A stretch of DNA of 64,000 bases from Gloeopeniophorella convolvens (Eukaryota > Basidiomycota > Agaricomycetes > Russulales): the NCBI GenBank assembly GCA_022496205.1, contig WTXD01000010.1, positions 310,001 through 374,000 of the forward strand, read 5' to 3'. Shown here piece after piece: positions 10,825-23,910 of this stretch. Below the pieces are notes generated by a model that saw only the letters and a program-made list of their open reading frames with translations, was not told the origin of the DNA and made no database searches. The translations under genes and the position numbers were made by a program. Each line of letters begins with the position of its first letter. Position 1 is the first letter of the stretch.

Positions 10825-13800
10825 TTACCGCGGCGTGAGCGGATGTGCACCGAGGATTCTGTACACTGGGTCATCGCGAGGGGTGTCAGGATGTACCTCG
10901 AACTTGTTCGCCCAGAGAGCTGCAGAAGACCTGGAAGGATCGAAACCAGCAGGGTCGGAAAGCGATCCGGCGGAACGCGGCTCCCAGTTAGACGCGACGA
11001 TGTGGGAAGCCAGCAGCGAGGGTACCATCGCTAGCAGGCTCGGCCTGAAACAAGATCAGTGATACGGCAGAAGCGATGCAGCGCTGGGACTTACACAAGA
11101 CGCGGCGCGTCAGGGTCATCCAGGCGTGCCAAACGGCTCTTGCCGACGAACGAGGATCCGCGCATGCGACCACCACGGAGCTTGGAGAAGGTGCCCAGGT
11201 TGTCACGGACCTGGTCCACGGCGAACGACAAGCCGGGCTCAGCGTCCGGGCGCGTAGTGGGCAGGATCTCCGGCTTAGGTAGCAGCCACACCTTCTTGAA
11301 AAAGCGTTCACAGGGTTCGTTGGGGATGAGACGGATGACGGCACCAAGTGGGAGAGAGACGACGCCGAGCGCCAGAGAAATACCCCACTCCCTTCCGCCG
11401 ATGCGGGTGACCTGGAAAGCAGACCCACCAACGAAGCAGATCAAGACTTGGACAGCAATCTCTGTCGTAGAGTGTTAGCTCGGTGGCACGCAAAAGGATG
11501 GAGCAACTAACCAATCAAGGTGATCGTCATAAAGTACCAATTGTCCAGCATGCCCTGGAAGACGTTCAGCTTCCTATCGAGGCGGCGGCTGTTCAGCGAG
11601 TTGAAGATCTGCGCAAACACGAATGCATTAAACACGAGCGTTTGCACAATACGGTCCTGATGGTTCTGCAGGGTGGTGTCGTCGGAGTGATGGTATCCGA
11701 GGATGCGCGAGCCGAGGAAATGGAAGATAAGAGTGACGATGATCTGATACGTAGACTGGCCAATGATCTGCTTGATCATGTTTACTGTGAACAATGGATC
11801 CGACTTCTTGTCCGGCTTGCGGTCGAGCAGGACAGGGCTGGCCGGGTCCGTCGCCAGTGCAAGCGCAGCGAAGGTGTCCATAATGATGTTGATCCACAGC
11901 AGCTGCACCGCGCTCAGAACCGACTCTTCCTGGTCCGACGCAAGCGCCGAGACGAAGGTGATCACGACAGCGGTGACGTTCGTCGAGATCTGGAACTGCA
12001 AAAACTTGCGCACCGCGTCGTTGACGCAGCGACCCCACATGATAGCCTTGACGATAGAAGAGAAGTTATCGTCCATGAGGATGATGTCGGATGCCTCCTT
12101 AGCGACTTCGGTGCCAGCAATACCCATAGAGAAGCCGACATGGGCCGTCTTGAGAGCTGGTCCGTCGTTGGTACCGTCTCCAGTGACGCCAACCACGTCA
12201 CCAAGTTCCTTCAAGGTCTCTACCAAGATGCGTTTATCCTCGGGGGAAGACCGAGCAAGAACCTGCAGACGCGGCACAATTGACTTCATGACGTCCGGTG
12301 GCAGCGTGCGGAAGTGCGGTCCTTCCATGACGATACCGCCAGGCGTGTATATTCCGCACTGCTGCGCGATGGACCGAGCGGTGAGCACGTTGTCGCCGGT
12401 ACACATCTTGACACGGACGCCAGCCTTGTTGCAACTCGCGACAGCCTCGCGAACGCCATCTCGGAGGGGATCTTCGATACCCGTGATGCCGATGAGGGTC
12501 AACTCCGTGGTCAGATCATCGTACTCAACCTACCCGATGCCATTAGTCGACCTGGCGAAGCGACCAAAACTTGACTCACCTCATCGTTGTCCATGAGCCG
12601 TGCGCCTTTCGGGGGCCAGTAGCTGAAGTCACGATAGCACAGAGCGATCGTCCGCAGTGTCTGCGAAGCGTAGAACGTGATCGTCCGCGAAATATTGTCC
12701 TCCTCGACCTCGCCAATGGGTGCCGTCTCGACCTCATTGCCCTGAGGCGCTTCGGTCGCCGCGTCCTGGTACACCACGACGTGATGCGTGCATCTCTCAG
12801 TCAAGATCTCACTGGCGCCCTTGATGTACAGTCGGTGACGACCGTCTGGCAGCTGCACGACGCAGCCCATGGACTTGCGCTCACTGGAGAACGGGACCAT
12901 CTGGACGATGTTGGCAGCATCGCGAGTGGTCTTGTAGTTCGCCCACCCAAGCTCCTTGGCGAGCTTAAGCAACGCCGTCTCCGTCTTGCTCCCGATAAAG
13001 ACGGGCGCGCCAGATTCAGGATCAGCGTCCTCGAATGCGGTCGAGTTGACGGCGATCGAGGCGTTGAAGAGCTCGGACAACTGCGGCGTGAGCACCGTAT
13101 CAAGCTTGGTCAAGTCGATCGCCCAGTCGCGCGCGTTGGATCCGCTCCGCTCTTCGCCGCCTGACCGTTCGCGATTCTCCTCGAGCTTGCGAACGAACTT
13201 GGCGTGGATGCCGACGGAGCCCGCAACCACAGTCATCTCGTTCTGCGTGAGCGTGCCGGTCTTGTCGGTGCATATGACCGACGAGTTCGCCATGGTCTCG
13301 CATGATCCCAGCACGCGCACGAGGAGGTTCTCCTTGGTCATGCGCTTCGTCGCGAAGGCCAAGGCCAACGTGACGGCCAGGGGCAAACCTAAATGGCAAC
13401 ATGACGTCATGGATTGAATTTGATAAAGCAGGACATCGCGTACCTTCAGGAACGGCGACAACGACGAGAGTGACTGCGATGATAAGGATTTGGACAAAGG
13501 CGATACCCTTCTGACTCGAAGTCCTGGGGGCAAAGGCGATAAATTTTGGGCGAGACGTGAGCGGAATGATGAAGATTACCTCTCAGGTTCGCCAGTTCCC
13601 AACTGTACGAAAAACCGAATAAGGAGCGACGCGAAAAGCAGTCCCCCGGCAATACTGCCGAACTTGGCAATGACCTCCGCCAAGTTGTTCAGTTTGATCT
13701 GCAGAGGCGTGTTCTCCGAGTCCCGGCGCAGCGCTGCGAATCAACCCATCGTCAGAGGATGGGAGAAAGATTGGAAACACGAACTAACCCATCATAATAC

Positions 13801-15787
13801 GCCCATTAAAGCTCTTGGTCCCCACGGAAATGATGACATATGAGCCGACACCTTCGAGGACCTTACTGCCGCTGACAACGAAGCAGTCCGTGTGACCAAG
13901 CAAATCCAGGCCGGAGGGATTTTTCTTCCGCGACCCGTTGTCGCTCTCACCGTCAGCCACAGACTTGTCGGAGTCGAATTCCGAAAGTCGCTTGTCCCTG
14001 AGAGCTATGCACTCCTCGTAAGAGAGTTTCTTGATCGCGTCAGACTCGCCTGTTGCGCCGGACTCGTCGCACCGAACATTATGACCGGAAAGGAAAACGC
14101 CATCGCATGGAATGATCTCGCCGGGTTCAAGGAGAGCTATGTCGCCCACAACAACCTGGTGGATGTCGATTTGACGCTCGTCACCGTCACGGATGACTTT
14201 GACAAGACGATCTTCCTTCTTCTCGTTGAGGACTTTGAACTGGCGCTCTTTCTGCCAGTCGTTGAGCGAGCCAACCATGACCACAATAAAGATAGCAATC
14301 AGGATCGCAACACCCTCGACCCAGTCGACTGGAGGTTCTCCAGGTGGACGCGTCGTGCCAAAGTCCTGGAAGAAACCCAAAGCAAGCGAAACTACCGCGG
14401 CAATCGATAATAAAACCTGTGCGATACGAACATCAGACCATTTAATCAAAGCGGGTCGTGATAATCCACTTACGAGGACTTTATCCTTTAGCGCCAGCCA
14501 CATGAGCAGTAGGAGGCTCTTGCTGGGGCGTTGGGGAAGGATGTTGTGCCCAAAAACGCGTTGGCGATCATCGATCGTTGCCTTGTAGACGTCCTCTGAG
14601 AACTTGAGCGAGGGTGGTGGGCTCACGGCCGATCCACCTCCAAGGCTTGTTGTGCTTTGCAAACCCGCAAGTTCACCGCCAGGCGATGTGATCGTGATGT
14701 TAGGCTTGGGTGGATCAGTGTCTTCGCTATATCGGCTCTTCGTATCAATGGCACTGGGGTCAGGAGAGCCAAGCAGACTCGGCGGTGATGCTTTGGCGCT
14801 CAAACCGTGTGTACGACTTGTCCCGAGGCCACGAAGCAGTCCTTCCACGCCACCCATGCCCTCGAGGGTCTCTAGACTCTTCGGGTCGACAAGACTCGCG
14901 AGCTGGAGCGGTTTGAACGAGAACGGCTCGACGTTCAAGTCAGCCTCCTGTTTGAGATCCAGGACGGCAGGGCGCGCCAGTTCGGGCCCTTTGCCCTTAG
15001 CATCCGCGCTATCGCCTTTCTGAGCGTCGTCCTGACGAGTTATATCCGAGCCCGCATCTGTGTCGTGGCTGGATGATGGTGACGCGCGACGCATGCGGTG
15101 GACGGTCTTCTTGAGGAAGCCAGGAGACGAGGGGCGCGAACCAGCCTCGGACCCGGAATCAACATGGGTGTGTGTTGGTGACGGAAGGAAGCTTGTAGTA
15201 TCAGAAGTCGCGGAGCGCACTGGGCTGAGACCGATGCTGGATATTTCCTCGGCATCATGCTCGGTCGAGCTACTGCCGATGCTTGAAACAGTGGCTATGC
15301 TACCTTTCCGGCGATGTCCGTGCGAAGGCGGAGCGAGCAGATTCAAGGACGACAACCCGTCATGATCCTCCGGATTATTCTCGCGCAACACGGTGGACGT
15401 AGCCCACCGAATTGACCCAGCAGAGTGAGCGGACAGGGTAGGAGAGGGCGGTGGGTGTGATGCAGGGAGGTCGGAGGTATGTGAAGCAGGCGAACTGGGA
15501 GCGTCGAGCGAGTTCCTAGCGGACTTCAGTATGGGCGCTGGGAGGGAGAGGAAGCCATGATTGTCAGAGGGCGAAGCAGTGTGGCCAGAGGGAGATGAAG
15601 GCCGGTTGGGGTGCTCTGGAGACAGGGGGGCCGGACTGCCAGCGGTGGACTCGGTGTCATTGTCATCAGGGACACCGACAACGGCGATCTGGGGAATGTG
15701 GAGGTCGCCTGAGGACATGGACGGGAGAGGGAGAAGGGCAGGCTCGGCGGGGAGGGAGAGAAGACTGGCATGCACAAGCACAGTCAA
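10825..15787 (-). CDS. pmc1: P-type calcium-transporting ATPase, PMC1/PMCA type (vacuolar Ca2+ pump)
   Basis: Pumps Ca2+ out of the cytosol, in fungi usually into the vacuole. Seven introns (14417-14473, 13734-13788, 13524-13579, 13389-13443, 12530-12579, 11462-11511, 11045-11094) give an exact 1,529-codon frame. A long Ser/Pro-rich N-terminal tail of about 400 residues precedes the core. The core shows the A-domain GATGES, PEGLPLAVTLAL in M4, the phosphorylation site DKTGTLTQNEM (Asp codon at 13264-13266), the nucleotide-site KGASE, the hinge TGDGTNDGPALK, and LLWINIIMDTFAALALATDP, typical of PMCA pumps. A Ser-rich C-tail follows. The first intron is 57 nt without a stop and would add 19 residues if retained. 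A second in-frame ATG at 15718 (MSSGDLHIPQ) is an alternative start; the duplicated tail at 21980 begins at the matching Met. All motifs are intact. Confidence 0.95.
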
Positions 15788-18700
15788 CTATAAAAACGAG
15801 TTGAATGGTGACTGCACTTTCTAGAAACGTGCTCGAGAGGCTGTGCGATTACGTAAGAGACGCGCGTGACTGAGTCCAATGGGGCGTGCCAACAATTCGA
15901 GTTTCGGCACTGTGATAGTTGAGTCTGAGATGCGCCTTCTCTCCCCCGTCCCTTTATACTTCAAACGCGCCAACATAGGCTGTGCCCGCCCACGCCGATA
16001 CCCTTAGCTTATATGGCCTGCCTCTCGTCCCAACGTCGTGCGCTATCCCCCCCCTCTTTTCCCCTTGGCAGTTGGCACCACACTCCACTGGCAGTGCTTG
16101 GCGTGCCTTGCCCTCCTATTCTCTAGCCACCCTCAATTTTTGGGATTTTCATGACCCGAGAATCTACACAGCTCCAGCCCATGGCTATGGGGCCCGCATC
16201 CACAAGACTCCTATGAAACCCCCGGTCCTCCATCTCCCAGCTGGGTGCCCGGGAACGGCTAGTTGCCGCCCTCATCTCTCCACAGACGTGCCGCTTAGCT
16301 TTACTCAATCTCGCAATGTTGGTCCAGAAGATCTGGCCTCGGCAGGCACCAAGTATGTGCCCACGGAACGCAGAAGTGGGCATCCGTGCTGCCCAGCACT
16401 TATAGCACAGCATTGACAGATCATCCCGGAGCGAACTTCTCACACACGTGGCTTAGAGGTCAGGCCTGCCTCGCGGAAGCCGCACGAATCCTGCGTTCTT
16501 TTGGTGCCCGTCTTGACTGCTTCAGCACTTGGCAGTTCCATCCACTGGCCTCGCGCCTACTCCGAGTATTCGTATGACTACACGAACGTGCTTGCTTGGG
16601 ACAGCCTTCTTTAGATGAGGATCCTTGTAGTCAGTCGCGCGCTTATACTTGGCGTGCCGCCGCCGCCTTCGCCTCCGCCTCGGAACTGCTCGGGCTCAGG
16701 AAGTCAGGAAGAACTTACGTGTTGCCATTCCGGGATTGCATATGTGCTATTCAAGACACCACTTTGCCTCACGGGTGCGGTGCACAGATCTACTACGATA
16801 GCCATGTGCCAGGATCGGTGACAAGGACACTGCCCCCTCTCCAAGTCGCTGGCACTCTCAGCACACCATCCCGTCGCGCCTACTTATCCTCGTGTCTGCA
16901 TGTGCTTCGTGTTCTTGTGGGTGGATTACCTAGACCGACGTCGCTTACATAAATAGTACGTCGACGCCGCCCTGATTAGCCTAAGTAAGCGTTGTCTATG
17001 CACTACACGACTACTGCTCATCAGTTGCGGTCACGGCGTTTGAGGCGAGGATAATCTGCACAGTATTTCCTAGTCCCGGAAATCGCGGCCCCCAGTGCTT
17101 CGGCACAAACATCTCGAATAGCTCGGAGCGAAGGTGGCGTGGCAAGGCGAACCATTGTTTCGTTCCTTTTAGTTATCTCATCTTTTATTCATTCCCAACC
17201 AGCATGGAGACCAAATAGAAAGGCAGTGTCTTAGGGACGTCGCCGCATACTGTAATCATAGATCGATTTCAAGCGAGCGCAAGTTTGCATTCCCATAATT
17301 GACTCGTATGGGAACTCTTGTCACTTGGCGCCCAGAGCGTAGTAATTAGGAACTCGCAAGAGCGTGCTGGCAAAAGGCGGCAAACCACGGATGCTCATGG
17401 TCAAGGAACCTGTAAACACCACCAGCGCGGCATACCAGGAATACTTTCTGCTGCGCTCTCTGGTCTTTTACCGCCGGCTCTGTCATACAGCACCGCTAGA
17501 CCGCCAATCCCCGACTCACTTCGCAGTACGGACTTAGACCCTGTTTAGTTCCACGGTGCGGCCTTCCGCCCTCACGGTGCACAGCGTTGGCTGCGCAGCG
17601 TTAATCCCTCGTGCAATCGTCGCCACGAACTCGCCAAGTAATGGGCGCTCATGCGACCAGCTATTCACTTTGTGTCAGCGGTTGCAGCGGTTGCCTAACC
17701 AGCGCGGTGATGCGTACGGCTGCCGCTGCGCAGCGAGGAAATATCATCATGCTTGTACAGCAGGGTTTAAAGCTGTGTACTAGATCCGGGGGAATGAGAG
17801 ACACCGGCGCACTGCGTTATTCGGCCGTTGTCCCGTCCACAAGACGGTGCTACCTCGGACCGTTAAAAAAACCTACATCGTCCATCTGCCGCAATAGAAA
17901 GAAGACTGTAGACAATCTTAGACGTCGCGACCTTGGCTTCGACTTCGACGTCGTCGTCCGAACCATTCCCAATCGAACCAGGACGTACAAGCACTCTTGG
18001 CGATCTGGGTATTCTTCCCAAGACTGAAGCCGTAGCTGGTCCAGCATCGCTGCAAGCAGAAGTGCCGATGGCACGGAGAGGCAGTGAGCCAAGAGTGACC
18101 CGATGAACGGCTTCTGCACACCATTCAAAGGACCATCCGCTCGAGGAAAACATTTCAGTGGTCCACATTCGGCTGCCAAGCACCCGAGCCTACTCCATTC
18201 GCCTCGTCAGAGGGTTCGCTTCGCATTGCGCAGCAAAGTCTGTAGCACAGCATGCAATATCCACACACCTTCTGACTTTGAAGTGAGATTCGATTGACAT
18301 TCACGATCTTGGGTGTCGATCGCCTAGGCTAGCACTCCAATGGACTGCCCGAAGGCGGAAGCGGAGCATACAGAGGTTCGATGAATGCCTGGAGCGACAG
18401 ATCCGGACCTTCAGGCTGCCCTGCACAGCTAGTATGTCTTCTTGCATTCCAGTCCACAGTAGAACGGGGGGCTCTCCACATGCATGTGCTAATGTTGCGC
18501 GCGGGTGATTCAAGATGAGCCGACATGGCACAGCAGCACAGAAAAGGCGAGTCAATGTCACTTTCACAGTCTCCCGCGCAAAAAAAAAAGAACGAAAACC
18601 TTCTGCAGAATCTCATCTTGCATATTGGGGGAATTTGGACACATGTGAGGTTGAAGTAACTGAGGCTGAGCTCTGCCGAGCTGAAGCACCGGACTCCGGA

Positions 18701-20915
18701 GGAGTCTGAATCGGCGTTCAATGTTGCCGAGCCGGAATTCAAAAAGGCAATCATGATTCGTTCTCGTCACGTTCCAACGTTCAATGCACTCTCTCCGAAA
18801 CGGAAGGCGCACTGGGGCGAGGCGAGGCCACCGAGCAACACCAACGTTCACCGTGAAGAGACTTTCAATGGGGCAGCACCACTTGCATACGTAGTCTGTG
18901 GGGCCCAGTGTGGGATTTTCCAAGGACGCGCCCGGAAGCTGTTGGATTGCGCAATAGCGTCTGCCGGGTGGATTTCGGGGGTTCGCGAGGCTATGCAACC
19001 TCTGGCATCCTCATGGGATAGCAAGCGAGCGCCCTGCTGAGAGAGCACAAATTGCTGAGATGTGTGTGCCTCTGTGCGTGATGCCTCCGTATCCCCTTCT
19101 GAGCCCTCACATTCACAGAACACAGAAGCCCAGAGGCACGGACTCTCCCGTGCCCAGGCTGGGCCGCAGTGGCCACCGCATACTCGTCTCTATGTCACTT
19201 AAGACAGCTTAAGACGTCCACGTCAGGCCTCAGGGAATGCGACCTCCCGTGCGGTTTGGCAAATTCGGCAATCACCACGTGCACGCGACGAGGCTGTGCT
19301 GTGGTGTTAACGCCTGAGGCTGTGACAGCTGCTTCCTTATATAAAGATTATCCATGGCTAGTCTAGAGAACTCTGCGCTGGCTCCCGCGAGAGGGCCTAT
19401 CGCGGGAAGGACCACACCGTAGACGTCTGAATGACATCGTGCTGCCGTTCAATGGAACTGCGAAGGTCCAGAGACAGCCAATGGCGGTATTCCCGATGGT
19501 GCTCGCAAGAACAGATGGATGAGCGGCTTACGTGCTGTTATAGGACACGCCGTCAACACGCATCACTGCGCACCCTTGGGTCTACACCTACAAAACTCTG
19601 TGACTCAGAAGAGTCCTGCGGTGGTGCAGGGCTCACACGACGCACCGCGCGCCCCGCACTAAGATCGATGTGTGGCAGAGTGGCGTAAAGCGCCCTATTA
19701 TACCTTTTGCCGATGCCCTACGCTGTTGCCTGTCGTGTCGATAACGTCACACATACAGTAGACGTGCTGCTGCCCCACGATGCATGTGTGAAGGTTGGAT
19801 GTTGCGATCCTAGGGCACGCTGCAGCTAAGTGAACTCCGCGAAGGTGCAACGCCATAATAATTGATCCACGTACGCTTCGCATTCCATTCCTATGAATGG
19901 TGTATTCCAAGGGAAGAGGGCGGCGTCCCTGATCCGCCCTGTGGCCATACTAGAGCGCGTGTGCTAGTGGCAGGCCCGCAACAGTGGTACGAGGAAGTGC
20001 TGAACCCCAAGAAACACCGGTATGGCGGCGTAGGGCTGCTTGACCCGCGTGTTAATAAGGGGAACGCTCACGGATTACAGCATATTACAGCTCGTCCGAA
20101 ATATTGATAACATAGTATGTGGGAAGCTGATGTCAAGGCGATGCGGTCACGGTGCGATATGAGCTGTCTCAATGACGCACCTGTTGTCACGAGGCTTCCT
20201 TGAGGTCCTGCTTAAGAGATCCGATTGGACTTGGTAGACTCGAGACGCTATCGAGCGCGAATGAAGGTCAGGAGGCACATTGAAGGCTATGCTTTAAGCT
20301 CCGTGCATAATGGTTCTGATCGGGCGAGGCCGCAAATTAAATATGTTCGTCACATAAACCTCGAAGCGAGACATGATCACAAAGGGCGATGGGCGTTGCT
20401 GAAATCACATAGCGGATGTCTCTGCTAGGTACTGTTCTCCCTGGTACGGCAGGTCAGGACCGCACCTACACCGGTCTAGAGAAACACATGTGACAGGGTG
20501 GGTTTGCACTGACTGGGTGCAGCAACTGGTGTCATTAGGAGCCTAGATTGGCTATCTGGTTGGTTCGAATGACCAGAGGGCCGAAAGAGCATATCTCGTA
20601 TGGAAACCCTTTCATGGTCTGTCCGTACCCATCATGAGTAGATCTGACCTACTTTATACCAGCGATGCAATACGCACCCTCTCGAGCCTCGCAGACACAA
20701 CATCACCGCCTCAACCACAGCAAACTCTTGCCTTGACATCAAAATTTGGTGCAACGAACACAATCCGAGCCACGGACGAATTGGCTTGGCCTCATTGGCG
20801 ACATCTAATGCACCCATAGTGCCGGTAAGAGATACTAGCAACACACACACTACAACAAGAGTATCGATGACTCGGAATCGTCCGTCGATACAGCTAAGGA
20901 ACCATATGACTGACC
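15788..20915. other. 5.1 kb without a supported gene
   Basis: Only short, overlapping open frames with no recognisable domain or splice pattern. The part next to 15788 must hold the promoter of the Ca2+-ATPase gene. I see no long terminal repeats, tRNA or tandem arrays. The segment separates the ATPase gene from the gene carrying a copy of its N-terminal tail, so it may contain the worn remains of that duplication. Confidence 0.4.
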
Positions 20916-21980
20916 TCATCCCAGGATCGCTTTGATTCTCTTCGCAAGTCCTCGTTGGGTACGCTCCTTGTAAGAACTGACGGTCTTGACGCTATACCAT
21001 GCCGAGGGTTCAGTGGACACAGTATTGCCCGAAGGACGGCTGGAAGTGCTACTGCGGGCGTTCGTATTCGCTACGCTCGCCTCGGCTGTCCTCACAGAGC
21101 CTTCTTTCGGCAATTGTGAACTGTCTGGAGCTACGGAGAAGTCGTCCTCTGTGGTGGACATCTGCGTCTGTGTCGCCACTTCTACCAGCTTCCGGGCCCT
21201 ACCGTTTATCTTGCGCTCTCGTAGTGCACTTTCACACCGTACCACCTCGGCCTCGCGCTGCGCAACCGCTCTTTCTCTCCTACCGACCTGTTTTTCGCGC
21301 TCTGCAACACGTGCCGCTCTGGCGCTAACCCGGGCGTCGACTGGAAGCGCCGCTGTCGCATGCCTAGGCATACTCTCCCGCCGTACGGCCTTCAACGGCC
21401 TTAAGAAGCATACAAGAAAGAGCCCTGAAGAAATAGTATGTTCATCCACAAAAAGCAAATATAGCAGGTACGGACATTTAAGGGCGCAGGGCCGCTCTGA
21501 GGATGGAGGTGGCTCGAGTGGTACCCTTGAGTACGTTTCATCTTCCTCTTGTCCATATTCTAGAGAGGTAGAATCCTCGTGTTCAGGGAATCCACGGGAA
21601 CGTGTTGGCAAAGGGAGAATGATCGCAGGAACAGCGGCGCTCCGCACACTGCTGAGACTAGCGCTCGCTTTTCCAGCGATTACATGCTCCGTGGAGGCGC
21701 TGCTGAAAGTTGGAACAGAGGAAGTACTGCAATTCTGGTGGCGAGTGTGGGGAGAAGATGGGCTCAAATGTGACAGTCCGTCATATTGATCTAAGTCATT
21801 CTCCCTCAGATCTGTCGTTGCACCCCACTCGATTGAATGTGCGGAGCGAGCGGACAGGATGGGATAAGGCGGTAGATCGAATGAAGGGGATTCGACGGAG
21901 GCGGGAGACTTAGGACCATCGTCCCCCGGATGTGAAGCCGGGCTTGAAAGTGGATTGTGTATGTCGGGGAGCGAGCTCAT
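20916..21980 (-). CDS. Protein with a duplicated Ca2+-ATPase N-terminal tail fused to a coiled coil
   Basis: Start chosen at ATG 21980 (MSSLPDIHNP) because it matches the internal Met MSSGDLHIPQ of the Ca2+-ATPase; the frame is open 80 codons further upstream. Residues 1-150 follow the ATPase tail closely: LSARSAHSIEWGATTDLREN against LSAHSAGSIRWATSTVLREN, then the DGL, STEH and SPVRSA/SSVRSA blocks in the same order. The homology then stops. The rest is a basic coiled coil with a repeating RE/ER heptad (ARVAEREKQVGRRERAVAQR), a Ser-rich stretch, and a C-terminal SSYKERTQRGLAKRIKAILG. A hydrophobic stretch between the two parts could be membrane or, equally, an in-frame 72-nt intron (GTACCT...TTAAG). 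No ATPase motor domain is present. It lies 5 kb upstream of the ATPase gene on the same strand. Function unknown. Confidence 0.65.
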   Translation of the reverse strand: MSSLPDIHNPLSSPASHPGDDGPKSPASVESPSFDLPPYPILSARSAHSIEWGATTDLRENDLDQYDGLSHLSPSSPHTRHQNCSTSSVPTFSSASTEHVIAGKASASLSSVRSAAVPAIILPLPTRSRGFPEHEDSTSLEYGQEEDETYSRVPLEPPPSSERPCALKCPYLLYLLFVDEHTISSGLFLVCFLRPLKAVRRESMPRHATAALPVDARVSARAARVAEREKQVGRRERAVAQREAEVVRCESALRERKINGRARKLVEVATQTQMSTTEDDFSVAPDSSQLPKEGSVRTAEASVANTNARSSTSSRPSGNTVSTEPSAWYSVKTVSSYKERTQRGLAKRIKAILG

Positions 21981-22671
21981 AGCGTGGGAAGAGGGAATCA
22001 ACGATTGACTGAGGACCTCTGGGAGAAGGAAAGACACAATGGTAGCGGGAGGATCAGCACAAGACAGCAATCGTGTGGACGGTGAAAGGTCGCAGTGCAC
22101 ACTGCGATCCGAAGATGCAAGGAATGAGTGCTCCTCGTGCCCAAGGGCTGTGCGGCTTAGATAAGAATGTACAACGTGGTAGATATACTTAACGTGCGAA
22201 CCTGATTGACTTTCTAGCACAAGCGCTGCACAGCATTCACGCTATGTCCTCGTGTGCAGTTTTCGAAGTTCTTCAGTCAACGTTGAGTGGATATAAGGAG
22301 AAAAGATGCTGCTGACTTTTGCTGCAGGCTCAGTTGGTAGCCGCTCGGCCGGAAGGTAGTCCCGAGTCTGACTCTCCTGTATCCTGAAGCTCGTGTTAAG
22401 GAACACATACCATACCGCACACTGTTGAAGCATGAGGCTAAGACAGCAATTCGACCGACTGAGGAAAGGTATATGTGTTACGCTATACACGAAGTATCAC
22501 ACAAGTGGGGTAGCCAGTGTCGATAGAAGCTTAGCCCAGCCGAACGGCAACATGAGTTCTAATCGGAAACAGAGGGACGCACAACTCACCTAAGCCCACA
22601 ACATCATAGTGCATCCGGAAATGAGCACAACCTGTCCCGTCATCACGTCGCCCTAAACGTGCACAACGCAC

Positions 22672-23631
22672 CTATCGCAGGAACTGCGTCACCGCTTCAA
22701 TTAGCCCTCCACCCGCCTGCCCTCCCCAGAAATGTGATGCGCCCGGTATCTTCACAACTTCCAGTCCACTACCCCCACGTTCCCCATCGGAGTCATCTTC
22801 TGCCGTGACCTCATCTCCGGTTTCGCTCTCGGCGCTGATAGCAAGCTTTCCCAGTGCCTCCGCCCAATCATCGTACGCGTCGCTGCCCGTGAAATCGTCA
22901 CTGTCACCATAACACAGCAATACACGGGCATCCGGCGCGCGTACGAGGTCCTCAAACGCGCGCTGGTACGTCTGCGCGCGGAACGCAGTGATCAACCAGC
23001 GCGGGCCGAGCGGATACGAAATGAGCACGTGCGAGGTGCGCATCGGTGCAGGCAGCACGGGATGCAGCGACGCTGCGAGTGCCCCGTTCGAGTAGCCCTG
23101 CCACGCACGATGGTGAGTCCCGACACGAGGAAGGTGGCGAAGCGTGGCGCACAATTAGAGCGACCTCGCGCACATCTTCGAGGTGTTTGAGCGCGAACTG
23201 CACGAGCGCACGCAGATCTTCTGCCTCGGGGAGCCCCGTGAACGACTTCCACCCCGCCGACCGCCCGACGCCGCGCGCGTTGTAGCGCAACACGTAAAAC
23301 TTGAGATAATTCGCGAGCGGACGCTCGAGCGCCATGAGTACCCTATATACGGGCACAAGTCAGGTGTGCGCTTGGTGGTTACTGAGTGGACGTACGGATC
23401 GTCCATATTCCCACCAAGGCGCGCCCACGGGTGGAGGCATACCGCCAGTCGCTTCCCCGGGAGCGACGACGCGCCGCGCTCCTCGTCGAGTTCGGTCATA
23501 TCCCCCGGGGGTGTGAGCGTAGCCTCGATCTTGAGGCCCGACGGCAGCTCGACGATATCAGGGAAGGCTGCCTTCTGAGGCGCTCTAGCGTGTGGGAAAT
23601 CCATCCTTGCGAGAGTCGGGCAGTGTCCCAA
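22672..23631 (-). CDS. Alpha/beta-hydrolase fold protein (COG2945-like)
   Basis: Three exons; introns 23343-23395 (GTACGT, branch CTGAC, ATAG) and 23098-23152 (GTGCGC...GGCAG). Spliced length is 283 residues from 23631, or 274 from the Met at 23604 (MDFPHARAPQ). Visible elements: HPWARLGGNMDD, with the oxyanion-loop type of the bacterial COG2945 hydrolases; YNARGVGRSAGW; the nucleophile elbow GYSNG with Ser in place; LLCYGDSDDFTGSDAYDDW around the acid; and GASHFWGG with the catalytic His. All three catalytic positions look intact. The substrate cannot be told from sequence; ester or peptide hydrolysis is likely. It is divergently oriented to CTF8 with a 280 bp shared promoter. Confidence 0.8.
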
Positions 23632-23910
23632 ACGGTTGATGGATGCTCTCCCTCAAATACAGAGAGAAGGGGACGCTGGAGCGGGGGGGTGTAGGGGTGC
23701 CAAGTGGCGGTGCAGCCGCAACACTGCAGGTGCCATGTCAGTTATTATAAGAGATGGCGCGGGCTTTCCTTCTGGCCCCTGGCCTTGCGGCAAGCCGGCC
23801 CGCTTGGCCGCGCGTGGCCAGGCGCGTCGCGACGCGTCGGTGGCTGTCGCGACCTCTCACCACCATCTCTAGCAAGCACTGTGTAACATAGCCCTGCGCG
23901 CCCGACGACG
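23632..23910. promoter_or_regulatory. Shared divergent promoter, hydrolase / CTF8
   Basis: About 280 bp between two divergent start codons. It must hold both promoters. I see no clear TATA box placed for either gene. Co-regulation is possible but not shown. Confidence 0.45.

Noticed and set aside
13892..14410. 172-codon plus-strand frame
   Set aside because: Antisense of the A-domain exon of the Ca2+-ATPase.
20480..20600. Possible tRNA (a GGTTCGAAT B-box-like sequence at about 20565)
   Set aside because: I could not fold acceptor, D and anticodon arms around it.
20986..21789. 267-codon plus-strand frame
   Set aside because: Antisense to the gene that shares its N-terminus with the Ca2+-ATPase; the minus strand has the homology.
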